The position numbers were made by a program, and so were the translations under genes. Shown piece after piece: positions 11,640 through 22,595 of a DNA stretch of 64,000 bases. How positions within the stretch are numbered: the stretch's first letter is position 1; each line of letters begins with the position of its first letter. The notes beneath the pieces were generated by a model. It ran no database searches and had not been told where the DNA came from. It saw nothing but the letters and a program-made list of their open reading frames with translations. Source of the stretch: Oncomelania hupensis (taxonomy: Eukaryota; Mollusca; Gastropoda; Littorinimorpha; Pomatiopsidae); the NCBI GenBank assembly GCA_036898135.1, contig CM072512.1, positions 17,417,597-17,481,596 on the forward strand, given 5' to 3'.

Positions 11640-11912
11640 GCTTGCTTGAGTTTCCTTTACTTCACGTTCCTTTTCTTTTCCTTTCTTTTCTTTCGAGCAG
11701 AAAAATGGGGAAAATAAAATTAAAAGCCAAAGAAGTCGTTTTTTTCTCTCCAAATTTCGCCTTTATTGCATGAAAGGCTTCCTCGTGGTAAAATGTTTCT
11801 TTTCTTTCTATTTTTCTTTCTCTTTTTTTTTTCTACCTGTTTGTTCTCACACCTTTCTTTCTACCTTTTTTATTCCCTTTCTTTCTTTCTTTCTGTTTCT
11901 TTTTCGTTCCTG

Positions 11913-11948
<36 letters not shown>

Positions 11949-12175
11949 TTCTCTCGTTTTTTCTTCATTGATTTTATTTATTTCTTTCTTTTCTTTTCTT
12001 TATTTTTTTTTCTTTTTTCTTTATCCCCGTCTTTCGTTTTTTTTTCGTTTTTTATTCTTTTTTTTCTTCTTTATCATTTTTTATTTATTCCTTTCTTTCC
12101 TTTTTTTAATCCTTTTCTCTCTTTCGTTTTTCCTTTCATTCGTCTATATCAATCCTTTCTTTCTTTCCTTCCATT
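11640..12175 (+). repeat. (CTTT)n-rich polypyrimidine tract
   Basis: Runs of CTTT at 11876-11894 and 11913-11950 lie within 500 bp that is almost purely T and C. Two overlapping 153-155 codon frames are poly-Phe/Leu/Ser and not genes. Confidence 0.9.
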
Positions 12176-12189
12176 CGTCTATATCAACT

Positions 12190-12226
<37 letters not shown>

Positions 12227-12229
12227 GCA

Positions 12230-12273
<44 letters not shown>

Positions 12274-12290
12274 AGTCGATATAGACAAAT
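12160..12290. repeat. Palindrome around (TTTA)n/(AAAT)n
   Basis: GTCTATATCAACTTTATTTA on the left pairs with TAAATAAAGTCGATATAGAC on the right. The arms are (TTTA)n at 12187-12222 and (AAAT)n at 12230-12274, joined by a short loop. GTCTATATCAA-type words also occur at 12140 and 12334 (as GTCCATATCAA). Confidence 0.75.
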
Positions 12291-12666
12291 TGGAGGAAAT
12301 AAAGGAAGAGTTGACGTAGTTTCATCCCATTCGTCCATATCAACTCTTTCTTTCTTTCTTTCTTTCTTTTCTACCCCCACCCTTGTCTCTGATTGTCAGT
12401 GCTGAGACGAGAGCTGACAGGTTCGTTAAAGAGGTTGATTTCATCATGACGGATGGCCCATATAGCGGTCCCTGTTATCTCTTCCCTGCACTCAAACGGT
12501 GATGGAACATTTGTTCCTCTTGCATCGCAAATCTGTAACTCAAGAGTTCAGCAAGTTCGTAAGACCATGTCGACTTTGTGTAATCGTTCTTTCATACAAG
12601 AAAATACTGCCGTATTTCACTATTAGGTAACAGCGAGATACGCCAGTAGCATTTCCGAGCGGCAAT

Positions 12667-12667
<1 letters not shown>

Positions 12668-12747
<80 letters not shown>

Positions 12748-12752
12748 GTAAT

Positions 12753-12813
<61 letters not shown>

Positions 12814-12814
12814 T

Positions 12815-12902
<88 letters not shown>
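12668..12902. repeat. (AAT)n then (ATT)n palindromic array
   Basis: About 150 bp of AAT units turn into about 85 bp of ATT units, so the block can fold on itself. The DNA transposon at 12903 begins exactly where it ends. Confidence 0.95.
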
Positions 12903-12903
<1 letters not shown>

Positions 12904-13716
12904 AGTAAAACCTCCGTTTTAAGACCCTCTCTTAAACGACTTCCTCCAACATACGACCGGAAAAAAAATTCACCGATGCTTTGTAGTATATAAACGACCT
13001 CTCTTAAACGACTACCTCTAAAACGCGATTTGCGACCTTCAAATAATTAAATTTTACTACCTAGCATCTGAGAAATTCAGATTCCAAAGCAATACTATAA
13101 TTGTGCGCTTGAAGAAAACAGTTTCGTTTACAACTTTTAACAGCAGACGATGCATTAAAGCAGCTTGAAATACTCTAAGGAACTGACCAGATATACCCTG
13201 TGCAGGGGCGGTCAGATCTTGCCGATACCATGTCTGGTGTTCAAAGTTACATACTAAAGATAACATGCACGGGTGGGGGGATCATGCAAGCAAACAGAAA
13301 TAACCGCTTTCTTTCAAAAAAAAGAACCAAACTATTCAATGATTGAATAAAAATAATTACAACAATATTAATGAGGTTATTTTATAAATAGTTATAACTC
13401 CAAACATGCACTCAGTACTTAACATACATTTTTAAACAACTATCATACCAACATTGATTTTTTATTTTCTAAATAATGAGGAACAGGAAGACATTGACTG
13501 TATTGGTTGTGAGACAGAGTTTAATCTATATTTCTGAAAGATGGTAGATGTTCCCTATACTTAATGGTATGTGTACTTTTTGTACATGTATTTATTTTAT
13601 TTAATTAATTTACTAAATGTCTTTTTCGAAAATGTCCTACCACCTTTTCAAGACCCCTCAAATTTACGACCTCGTTTTAATGGCAATTTAAAGGTCGTAA
13701 AACGGAGGTTTTACTG
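12903..13716. mobile_element. pogo/Tigger-like DNA transposon, decayed
   Basis: Terminal inverted repeats read AAGTAAAACCTCCGTTTTAA at the left and, as reverse complement of the right end, CAGTAAAACCTCCGTTTTAC. TA dinucleotides at 12901-12902 and 13717-13718 fit the TA target duplication of the Tc1/mariner/pogo superfamily. Length is 814 bp. A minus-strand frame at 13057-13266 contains LTAPAQGISGQFL and MHRLLLKVVNE, which resemble the LQPxDQGII region and following helix of pogo/Tigger DDE transposases. The superfamily call rests on ends and TA duplication; the protein match is weaker. Confidence 0.7.
13057..13266 (-). pseudogene. Possible pogo/Tigger transposase remnant
   Basis: A 69-codon frame inside the TIR element. 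QGISGQFLRVFQAALMHRLL is reminiscent of the segment after the second catalytic aspartate in pogo-family DDE transposases. No catalytic triad and no helix-turn-helix domain are visible, so it is a fragment at best. Confidence 0.4.
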
Positions 13717-13717
13717 T

Positions 13718-13734
13718 ATTATTATTATTATTAT

Positions 13735-13812
<78 letters not shown>

Positions 13813-13834
13813 CAGCAGCAGCAGCAGCAGCAGC
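13718..13834. repeat. (ATT)n-(AGT)n-(AGC)n array
   Basis: Three trinucleotide types in succession, differing by single base changes. This suggests one array that mutated and re-expanded. Confidence 0.95.
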
Positions 13835-15173
13835 ATGAAAGCATAGCGTAAATGCCGCAATACAAATCATATATTATCATCCAAATTTTAATCTTCCCCA
13901 TAATCCCTTGGAGACTGTTTGATCACAAATTGGGGGAAGTACCTACAAAAAAAACATGTATACAGTTTGTTGAGATAGTGACTGATTGCGATCTCAACAA
14001 GGGGGACAGCGGGGGTGTGCAGAACACAGGTGTCGCGCCTAAGGAGATTGGACTGGAGATTTGTTGACAGCGGCTTGGGTATCATTAGATGCTATCCTCA
14101 GGGGAAATATGGATTATATAGTAAAGAGTTATCTCCCCTTCTCTGCTGCCCATGGTTTGCATTTGTAGATTTGTGCCAAAGATACAGATTGCAATTTCGC
14201 GGTGTTCTCATCTGTGCTCGTTAGAGTATCAGCGGGGCTTTCTGAAAATCAGGATTTTCCAAAACATAAGAAGACGCATAAATGAAGTCCTCAGGAAAAA
14301 CAACAACAACAACAATTTTATGCAATGAAAGTGGAAAGTGTCCGGGTTGGCCACATACATTTCTTAATTTGCTTTGAATTTGCTTTAAAACAACGCACAT
14401 TCCTTAAAAAAATAACATGGACGTTATACATGTAACAATAATTAGGTATCAACGTTGGTTCATGACGAAATTACAGAGCAATGAAATGTTAACCCCCAAA
14501 AAGCAATATACGGCGCAAATACAAACGTATGTATAACACACATAATTTGGATTAGGATTAGGGATGTGATTGTAATTATGAAGCGCACATGAAGATCGCT
14601 TTTTTATATTTTTGTTTGTTTTCATCATACAACAGTGCTATACCGTGACAAATTAATATGCTTGGCAGTTGCAAGATTAGCCGTAATAAATGCACGCAGC
14701 AATGATATAAACAACAGCAAAAAATCAACCACATTAGCAACCTCATATTAACCATATCCGCTGGACCAACAATAGCAGTTATATGCAAATGGACGCACAA
14801 AAACATAACCTAAACGATATCAAATATAGCATATTACCGCATACAATAGGTTCGAGTTCAGCTAGCAAGCACTAGATGTTACAACATTTCTGACTGCTAA
14901 TTATCGGAATCAACAGTTCAGCCACGAACCTAGCCTTGTTCAAATGTCTAAACTAACCTGCTTTTAACAGTAAACAAGCCGCGAGAAGCTGCTCGCGAAC
15001 TTAACCAAACATGAGATGAAAGCGATTGTTTCTGACGCCTTTTTCGCAAAAACAATAAAGCAATCTGTTAAAACGTAAAGCGTTCCCTGACACGCTTTGT
15101 CTCAACAAAATTAGCCACCATTTGCTTATGCTGGCTGCCAGTAATTCGCGTGCCAAATCCATTGAAATTCGAG

Positions 15174-15175
<2 letters not shown>
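13835..15175. other. No recognisable gene
   Basis: AT-rich unique-looking DNA. Frames of 60-76 codons show no domain. Confidence 0.45.

Positions 15176-15268
<93 letters not shown>
15176..15268. repeat. (TC)n microsatellite
   Basis: About 46 TC dinucleotides, uninterrupted. Confidence 0.95.
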
Positions 15269-15270
<2 letters not shown>

Positions 15271-15329
15271 GTGCTCGACAGAAGAAAAATAAAAGGAATG
15301 GGGGGAGTTTATCTTTCAGTTTTAACAGT

Positions 15330-15437
15330 GTGTGTGTGTGTGTGTGTGTGTGCGTGTGACAGCGCGCACGCGTTTGTGTGTGTAGTTGGGTTGAGAGTAA
15401 TAGGGGATTGGGGAAGTGTGACGCCTGTATGCGTGTT

Positions 15438-15510
<73 letters not shown>

Positions 15511-15533
15511 GAGAGAGAGACAGAAAAAGAGAC

Positions 15534-15592
<59 letters not shown>
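15330..15592. repeat. Compound (GT)n/(GA)n/(GACA)n array
   Basis: GT run at 15330-15352, GA run at 15447-15481, GACA units at 15481-15510, then a second GA run at 15538-15592. The 100-200 codon frames over 15068-15707 are repeat artefacts. Confidence 0.95.
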
Positions 15593-15595
<3 letters not shown>

Positions 15596-16043
15596 TGTTT
15601 GGCCAATGTTTGGAAAGTCTGACTGCATGATGTGCTTGCTGCGATATATAACGTGTAGAAGGAGAAAGGGTGCAACCATCAGGTTAATGCAGCGAATGTC
15701 AGAATGAGTTTGAAAGGTGCAAAAATATTAACCTACTGTACGACCTCCGTAAAGATTACTGGAAAAATATAATTTGAATAAATTTTACGTCAAATTAAAA
15801 TGTCATTTCAATAAAGAAACCATTTTTAATACCCTCAACTACCTTGAAATGAATATTTCTTATGCACAGTCCAAATTCGTTTGAAATAGGCCTACTTGCA
15901 AATACGTAGACGTCTGTGTGCATATATTTTTTTGGATTTATCAACCTTTTCCTGAACATTCTTTCTCTTTACAATTGACGAAATGTTGAAATATTGAACG
16001 GATTCACAGTAAATGTACTTTCCAAGCCTTCAATAATGTGGAT

Positions 16044-16044
<1 letters not shown>
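15593..16044. other. No recognisable gene
   Basis: AT-rich DNA with no repeat or coding signal. Confidence 0.4.

Positions 16045-16110
<66 letters not shown>
16045..16110. repeat. (AAT)n microsatellite
   Basis: About 21 AAT units. Confidence 0.95.
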
Positions 16111-16324
16111 AGGATGCTATATACGCGCCTTTCCCCAAATCAATCAGGCTCAAAGCGCGGCGATCTATACCAACATACACGCTCACCTGTCTCATCCACC
16201 CTCAAACACACCAAATACACACCAATCACTCAAACAGGTGGTGTAAAGGCAGGGAGATCGCTATTGGAAGACGGAAAGAAACTCGATTTTTAATTTTTGA
16301 AATTTGTATATTGACTGCCTCCTG

Positions 16325-16445
16325 TACCATTATTGAAGGGAGGGAGGAAACCGGAGTGCCCGGAGAAACCCCTCGGTGACCTCAATAGTCTCGTACCTAA
16401 GTCACATACGTTCGCCCCTTGCGGGAATGTAGGTCCTATCTGTAT
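16325..16445. repeat. Conserved SINE-like block with GGAAACCGGAGTGCCCGGAG
   Basis: The block is shared, diverged, with 21345-21400 in the SINE at 21188-21542. It is probably the body of a related SINE without a recognisable head. Confidence 0.5.
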
Positions 16446-16621
16446 TTTTAAATGTGCCCCTTGCGTTAAAAGCATTTTTTTTTCAATGTTAAAGTTAATC
16501 GTAGGGGATCTCTTTTGGCAATATTATTTTTAATTTAATACACTGGAATGCTAAGCTATTAATATGAGATGCCATGCAGGTGCAAAGAAGAATGTCTCGT
16601 GCATGAATTTCTGATACTCAA

Positions 16622-16625
<4 letters not shown>

Positions 16626-16701
<76 letters not shown>

Positions 16702-16730
16702 TCTCTAAGTTTGTGTGTGTGTGTGTGTTA
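16626..16730. repeat. (CT)n then (GT)n microsatellite
   Basis: CT run at 16626-16706 followed by a short GT run at 16714-16729. Confidence 0.95.
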
Positions 16731-16740
16731 TTAAGAAGAA

Positions 16741-16805
16741 TTGTTCTCATATAGCGCACTTTTTTTTTTAGATCAAAGAGCTGCTCAAAAGCTCTAGACG
16801 TAGGA
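16741..16805 (-). mobile_element. SINE 3' fragment
   Basis: CATATAGCGCAC followed by AGAGCTGCTCAAAAGCTC resembles, on the minus strand, the 3' end of the tRNA-derived SINEs at 57777 and 17260. Confidence 0.4.
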
Positions 16806-17234
16806 TGAGAAAGAACGTTCCAATCATTTCACTTCGATCGCCGAATAAGTTTGTCATTATTATTGTGTGTTACAGCACGTAAAGTTGGCAAGTCTTAGAA
16901 GTTTGCAAAAACGAGGACTCGCATTTCTGCAATAACCTATTAGTTTAGTCAAATATTTTTGGGTTTGGACGGGGTGAAATGGGGTTGACATTTATCGGTC
17001 ACCCCGACCACCAAATGATTTTTTTCACGTTATTGTGGTATTAGTGTGTACATGCTGTATATCTTATAGAAAACAAAACTGACATTTCTTCTAATCATGC
17101 ATGAATGACAAAGCACATGTCAGTAGCAACCTATTGCTTTACTCCAAATATTCGACTCATCATAGGTCAATCGTGAAATTTTAAAGTATCGCTATAGTCA
17201 CCATAAAGGAATCATGCTTTAAAAAAAAAAAAAC

Positions 17235-17560
17235 CACCAGATTTAATCCGATTGATATAGCGCTTTTCCAGCTCAAGTGCTGCTCAAGGCGCTGGTCGAT
17301 ACAGGATCTAACGAAAGGCGCCCGAGGCGCCAACTTGCCGCCTTTGGGTGCATAGTCTGACGCCCAGACGACTGAGCACAATCCTGAGCGACCGGGGATG
17401 GGGAGAAGGAACCTAGTGCGTGCTGGGTGTGTTTGTGTAGCCGGCACTCACCCGTCTAGGACATGAGCGTCAGGATCTTTAAAGTCCAGGCGATGAAATG
17501 CGTGCGCGCACAGACTAGACCTCGGGTTATACTCTCTCTCGGAGAACAAATCGCAATGAT
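17235..17560 (-). mobile_element. tRNA-derived SINE (S2 family), 3' body, diverged
   Basis: The minus strand matches the body of the SINE at 61254-61670. Shared blocks include GACGCTCATGTCCTAGACGG, GATCCTGACG and GAGAGTATAACCCGAGGTCT, and the end CGCTATATCA. The tRNA-like head is not recognisable at the 5' side, which runs into a CA-rich tract at 17580-17760. Confidence 0.7.
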
Positions 17561-17684
17561 AAATAAACAGAGAGACAAATAGAAACAGAGAAAAACACAC
17601 GCACACAAACACATTCATAGGCATATATATACACACTGGTGCGCACGCACGCTCGCTAGCACGCCCCTCACCCCACCCCCTTTC

Positions 17685-17685
17685 C

Positions 17686-17717
<32 letters not shown>

Positions 17718-17760
17718 CCACACACACACACACACACACACCCACACACACACACACACA
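17685..17760. repeat. (CA)n microsatellite
   Basis: CA run with CCCA interruptions. The 157-codon minus frame across it is an artefact. Confidence 0.9.
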
Positions 17761-17940
17761 GAGCGAACGTTCATCCAATGCAATCCATCATTCGGATGCA
17801 ATGCTTTCGTAATCCGTTCAACAATTATCGACGCCACATCTATATATATAAATTGCTTAGCCGGAAGTCCTTCTTCGCCACTACTATAAAGTTTGTCTCC
17901 TATGGACGCTGATCTGGGCACGTGCTGAGAGCTGCTGATC

Positions 17941-18078
17941 GGCCTGCTGTGTGCTCAAAACCACCCAAATCGTTATAGCCGACATTTCCTTACCGAACGT
18001 TTAACCGTTTCTGAGATAAATAAATAAACAAAATGTCCACAAACTGCAATAGCCTCATTCCGCGCGCTTCCATTAAAA
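17941..18078 (+). repeat. 140-bp direct repeat, unit 1
   Basis: Begins GGCCTGCTGTGTGCTCAAAA and ends CGCGCGCTTCCATTAAAA. Nearly identical to 18683-18825, so the two units flank about 600 bp of trinucleotide arrays. Confidence 0.85.
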
Positions 18079-18140
18079 ATCAAATTGAGGTTTCAGCATG
18101 TTTTCCCATATAGAACAAAAAATTCATGATTTTTCTACGA

Positions 18141-18212
18141 AGCCTTCGTAGCTTAGTGGTTTAATCTTTCGCCTACGGTTTCGGGCGACCCAAGATCGAT
18201 ACTCACGCGGGC
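18141..18212 (+). mobile_element. tRNA-like SINE head
   Basis: CGTAGCTTAGTGGTTTAATC is an A-box-like start and AAGATCGATACTC is a B-box-like end about 35 bp later. The acceptor stem is not formed, so a working tRNA gene is unlikely. Confidence 0.45.
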
Positions 18213-18289
18213 CATATTTTTTTTTTAAGTTTTTTTTTTTACACTACAATATGGATATTTTTTTTAAATTTAGACTTTTTACATTTAAT

Positions 18290-18290
<1 letters not shown>

Positions 18291-18342
<52 letters not shown>

Positions 18343-18373
18343 GTTATTATTATTGTTATTATTGTTATTATTA

Positions 18374-18449
<76 letters not shown>

Positions 18450-18462
18450 AATGCTAATAATA

Positions 18463-18516
<54 letters not shown>

Positions 18517-18535
18517 CATTATTATTATATCAAAT
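18291..18535. repeat. (ATT)n-(AAT)n-(ATT)n palindromic arrays
   Basis: ATT at 18291-18372, AAT at 18376-18447, ATT again at 18464-18530. Adjacent blocks are mutual reverse complements and can form long hairpins. Confidence 0.95.
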
Positions 18536-18605
18536 TTTCTTTTAAAACCTTATTGTTTTTTTATGATTTCTATTTGTATTATTCTATATTCAATATTATT
18601 ATTAG

Positions 18606-18617
18606 TATTAGTAGTAA

Positions 18618-18682
<65 letters not shown>
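18606..18682. repeat. (AGT)n microsatellite
   Basis: About 25 AGT units ending at the second 140-bp direct repeat. Confidence 0.95.
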
Positions 18683-18683
<1 letters not shown>

Positions 18684-18825
18684 GCCTGCTGTGTGCTCAA
18701 AACCAGCGAAATCGTTTTAGCCGACATTTCCTTACCGATCGTTTAAACCGTTTCTGAGATAAATAAATAAATAAACAAAATGTCCACAAACTGTAATAGC
18801 CTCATTCCGCGCGCTTCCATTAAAA
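18683..18825 (+). repeat. 140-bp direct repeat, unit 2
   Basis: Second copy of 17941-18078, with a few substitutions and one extra AAAT unit. Confidence 0.85.
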
Positions 18826-18830
18826 TGGTA

Positions 18831-18944
18831 TGGGGAGGTATCAAGTGGGTTCGGGGAGGTATCAAGTATGATGAGGCATCATGGGGGGGACGGGGAGATA
18901 TCAGTATGGTGAGGTATCAAGGGGGATATGGGGAGGTATCATCG
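18831..18944 (+). repeat. Degenerate GGGGAGGTATCAAG minisatellite
   Basis: Five or six units of GGGGAGGTATCAAGT-like sequence, with units of about 18-30 bp. Confidence 0.7.
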
Positions 18945-19239
18945 TCCAAATGAAAACTCGCAGACAAAAGTTCTCTCTGTCTACATTAAACAGCATCATG
19001 TGTACCCTGGCTTGCCAGGGTACAAAAAAATGTAAATAATCAAGTGGACATTATGGTTCATACAACTATGGACAATATCATGGAACAGGGGGTGGGGGGG
19101 GGGGTAAAGGGGGGGGGAAATAAAAGAAAAAAATATCTATTCTGGCATTTAAAAAAAAAAAAAAAAAAACTATTATAATAAAATCTCGAAAAAAATAAAT
19201 AAAAAGACAAAAAAGAGAAGAGAAGTTGTGTGGAGTGCG

Positions 19240-19363
<124 letters not shown>

Positions 19364-20311
19364 ATGAGCATGGTAGTGCGTCTCCAATAATTGAAAACAA
19401 ATTGCAAGGCAGCTAAAGAAACTATCGAAAAACAACACAACACAAACAACACGCCGCCTGGCCCTTTCTCTCGAACCCAACCACACTTCCCTGTACAGCC
19501 CTCTTGCACATCACTTTATCCTCCAAGCGAAACGCTATCCTGGTGTCTTCTCTCCGTCTCAGTCCTACTCCCTTCATCTCACTCAGGAACTAATTGCTGG
19601 CGTGCCAAATCTGTCAGCGGAAGTTATCATTCCCCGAGACTAATTGCCAAGATGGCGGCCCACATAATGCATTTCAGCCTCGATTCCAAGCCCAGTTCTT
19701 CATTAGGCGGGAACTGGAGGTACGATTGCGTCATTGTTATGAGAAAACAGCAACATAGAGAACAGAAGTAGGAGATGGAAAAGAAAGTAGTCTACAAGGA
19801 TCTTATATCCCGAAATAAACAAGATTAGTGTCTGCACATTGCTTCGTTCTAAAATTTGAGCCCGAAGTTTAAATTGAAATTACAGGAAGAAAAAATTCAA
19901 TTCAATTGAAATTCGAAATAAAATGTCAAATTCACGCTACGCTGAGAGAAAACTATTTGTCTATATATTCACACAAATCTTTTGTCTGTAATATTTGCGA
20001 AATTTGAATCTAAACGTTGTGTGTGAGCGATGAAAAGGTTTCTGCTACAGCTTCCTTGGCCTACAGGCACGCGAGACATAAACATACGCTTATTGAAGCG
20101 TGACCAACAAAACCCCTTCCCTAATGCGTTGCTGATTAAAAAAAAGGAAACAATGCTGTACCTGTTGTCTAAAGTGACGCAAATTGCATTAGAGGCCCCT
20201 TGGCTGGCGAGGCCCGACATTTTGTCATGGTCCTTAAAAGACTTTTTAAGCTGTTTATACGATCATCGGAGAGTTTTCGCCTCAATAAAGTGGATTAATA
20301 AACTCCTGTAT
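19364..20311. other. No confirmed gene; isolated AAGATGGCGGC motif
   Basis: Mostly unique-looking DNA. AAGATGGCGGC at 19649-19659 matches the YY1-type initiator motif often seen at start codons of housekeeping genes. The frame after it (MAAHIMHFSLDSK) shows no known domain. Confidence 0.35.
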
Positions 20312-20405
20312 GATCGTACTGTGATATCCTATCCTATCCCGTAACTCAAAAGTCGTTGGGGCACCACTGATGATAGTTTAACCAGCGTACTCCATCTTTC
20401 TCTGT

Positions 20406-21110
20406 ACCCCTTGGGGTCATGAGCAATCTTGCCGCTGTAGATTGTTCTAACCTATAAAGGGAACAATGAAAGCCCCAGTTGAAAACCTGTCTTGCCTTTG
20501 TAGGCATGACAGATTCACTGCGGCAACAGTACCCCCGTTGGAGTGCCGGGGGTTTCAGTATAAATAGTATCCCCACTTTATGGAAATTTAGTGCTTTAAA
20601 TTCCCACTGTTGCTATCTTCCTCATATACTCTTTCCCATTCCTGCTCTGTCCTATCACTCTGCTATACTATCTTCTTCTTCGCTAGATCAATGACCTACC
20701 TTTTTTCTTGAAAACTCTTCCTGGACAAGACTCCTTGTTTGTGTATGAGGTCTGTTGGATCAGCTTGGGAGTGTTGGACGCTTTCTGCTGGGTGGTCACT
20801 AGGGCTTCCTATGATGTTAGTATTTAGCAATATAGGCATTTTATATGTATATGTTTCGTTGATGATTTGTAATGATGGTTGTATTCTATTTTGTTTTTGT
20901 AACCGGGGGTTCGCGTAGTTGAGGTAAACCCTCAGCCGTCCCCCGCGTGGGATGTCTTTATTGTAAAGTGACTGGCCGGTGGAGGGCGTTCAATTTTCCC
21001 ACTAGGGTTGTTTCAGCAGATCTTTTATGCGGATCGGGGGTTGTCCGGTCCTGATTTGGCTCGGAGGAGTCCGCTGGACCTAAAGCAACAATAAATCAAT
21101 CAATCAATCA
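20406..21110 (+). mobile_element. Retroposon A copy 1 (full length)
   Basis: A 705-bp element flanked by the 12-bp duplication ATCTTTCTCTGT (20394-20405 and 21111-21122). It begins ACCCCTTGGGGTCATGAGC, exactly as copy 3 does, and ends in a (TCAA)n tail. The 5' 160 bp contain predicted stems: TGTTC/GAACA, CTGTCTTGCC/GGCATGACAG, TTGCCGC/GCGGCAA and ACCCCC/GGGGGT. The 3' end has GTCC-GCT-GGAC. TATAAATAG follows the stems. The longest frames (71-77 codons) have no domain, so it looks like a non-coding RNA-derived retroposon mobilised by a LINE. Confidence 0.85.
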
Positions 21111-21187
21111 ATCTTTCTCTGTCCTCTGCAACCCTCATGGCTTCGCTCAGTGTCAAGCCAGTCTATTTTTAAATATTGTCCTCTGTT

Positions 21188-21542
21188 TTGTTTTTTTTTT
21201 TGTTTGTTTTGTTTTTTGTTTTATTTACCTTATTGTCCCTTTTTCCATAGGGAAATTCTGGGCCGCCTCCCCTGGGGAAAGCGTAGTCGCAGCCTGTGGC
21301 GCGCCCAAACCCAACCTACCTAACATTAGTTGTGCTTTTAAAATTTTGCTGGGGGAGCAAACCGGAGTACCCGGAGAAAACCCCCGAGACGTTGCTCGAG
21401 TCGAAAGTAAATAATATTCGGAGAAACATAACGCCCAGATGCTGGATCGAACCCACACCTGTCAGGCGCCATTGGTTTCTGGCCTGTGGACAAGGCAAGT
21501 TAGTCCCGCCTTAGCCCACTTGGCCACAACGCTCGCTTGCAC
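21188..21542 (-). mobile_element. tRNA-Leu-like SINE
   Basis: On the minus strand the head reads GCGAGCGTTGTGGCCAAGTG with A-box TGGCCAAGTGGGCTAAGGC, and B-box GGTTCGATCC lies about 80 bp further on. The body contains the complement of GAGCAAACCGGAGTACCCGG, and the 3' end is T/G-rich on the plus strand at 21186-21225. The long A-to-B distance and missing acceptor pairing argue against a functional tRNA-Leu gene. Confidence 0.7.
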
Positions 21543-22171
21543 TGTTACACTGGATGTTGTTTTTTTATTAGTTGATTCAGCCCTGATGCTTGAAACCTGA
21601 TAAAGTGTAACTCAGATTCGTTTATCCACGCAGCCTGCTCACTCAGCAACAAGGCAAAGTCGTCGTATGAAATTTTCCAACTTTATTCAGCATACATCAA
21701 CAAACTGCATACAATCGCTCAATCGCTTTTTCCACTCTACAATTCTCAACTATCAACACTTTACAATACTCAACTATTAACCCCCTTTTGAAACAGTGCG
21801 GCACTATATATAATTATAGTCTCTCTACACTCCAAAAAGGGTGAGAATACCCCAGCATAACACACCTCAACCAATCAGACCAATCTTCGTCATCACTGTC
21901 TCGCGTCATACAACCTTATTTGAGATAGAAGCTTCTATACTTACCACTAGAATTATCCATACGCTTCGATCGATAGTAAACAACCAACTAGAACATTCTC
22001 AACTAATATCGACCAACTAAAATTACCAGCGTTATACAAAGCTTCTTCTAATAACAACGCAAAATCAAATCAAGGATAAATACACTCTATTATTGCATGC
22101 TTTGCAAAATAAAACGAACAGATCTATCGCGCGCGTCACACACAAACTATCGTGCGCGTTTCAACGTAACA
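21543..22171 (-). mobile_element. Solo LTR, family F copy 1
   Basis: Minus-strand LTR starting TGTTACGTTGAAACG and ending GTGTAACA, about 629 bp. It is homologous along its length to 48306-48906. It has a TATATATA-like box and CTGAATAAA near the 3' end, consistent with an LTR polyadenylation signal. No gag or pol sequence is next to it, so it is a solo LTR left by recombination. The 5-bp duplications fit Ty3/gypsy-, BEL- or ERV-type integrases; the superfamily cannot be decided. Confidence 0.8.
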
Positions 22172-22595
22172 TCCTCTCACCTCTTTTTCTGTCTCTCTCT
22201 TCTTCTGCTTCCTTGCAACTTGCCTTCCAGGATGATCTTTGGAAGTGCTGATGCTCTGGTGGCCTATCCATATCACAGGAGTTTCGGTTTCTTCACCACT
22301 GTGAGCAGGTCATCATGTTGTCCAATGGCTTGTGTGATGGTCTGTCGGACTTCATCGTTCGTGATGTGTTGGAAATAACAAATGCCCAGACGTCTTCTGT
22401 AGCACCTCATCTCTATGATTTGTATTATTCGTTCTAGGTCTGCTGTGAGAGTCCATGTTTCGCAAGCGTATAGGAAGATGGAGATGACAAGGGAGCGCAG
22501 CAGCCTTACCTTGGAGTGTAGACTGATGGTCCCGTCTTTCCAATGGGCTTCAACCTTGTCAGGGCCGCAGTTCTTTGTGCGATCCTGAAGAGGAC

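Larger units (their letters stand above)
21184..22171 (-). mobile_element. Solo LTR plus SINE block, 5-bp TSD
   Basis: The block starts TGTT and ends GTAACA, flanked by TCCTC at 21179-21183 and 22172-22176 inside LINE B. It is best read as a solo LTR (21543-22171) whose 3' edge was later entered by a SINE (21188-21542). The repeated CTGTT at 21183-21187 and 21542-21546 would be the SINE duplication. Confidence 0.7.

Noticed and set aside
11766..12237. 153-155 codon membrane-like proteins
   Set aside because: Overlapping poly-Phe/Leu/Ser readings of a polypyrimidine tract.
20479..20694. 71-codon conserved frame (also at 31419)
   Set aside because: Conserved only because the two retroposon A copies are young; it is broken in copies 3-5 and has no domain.
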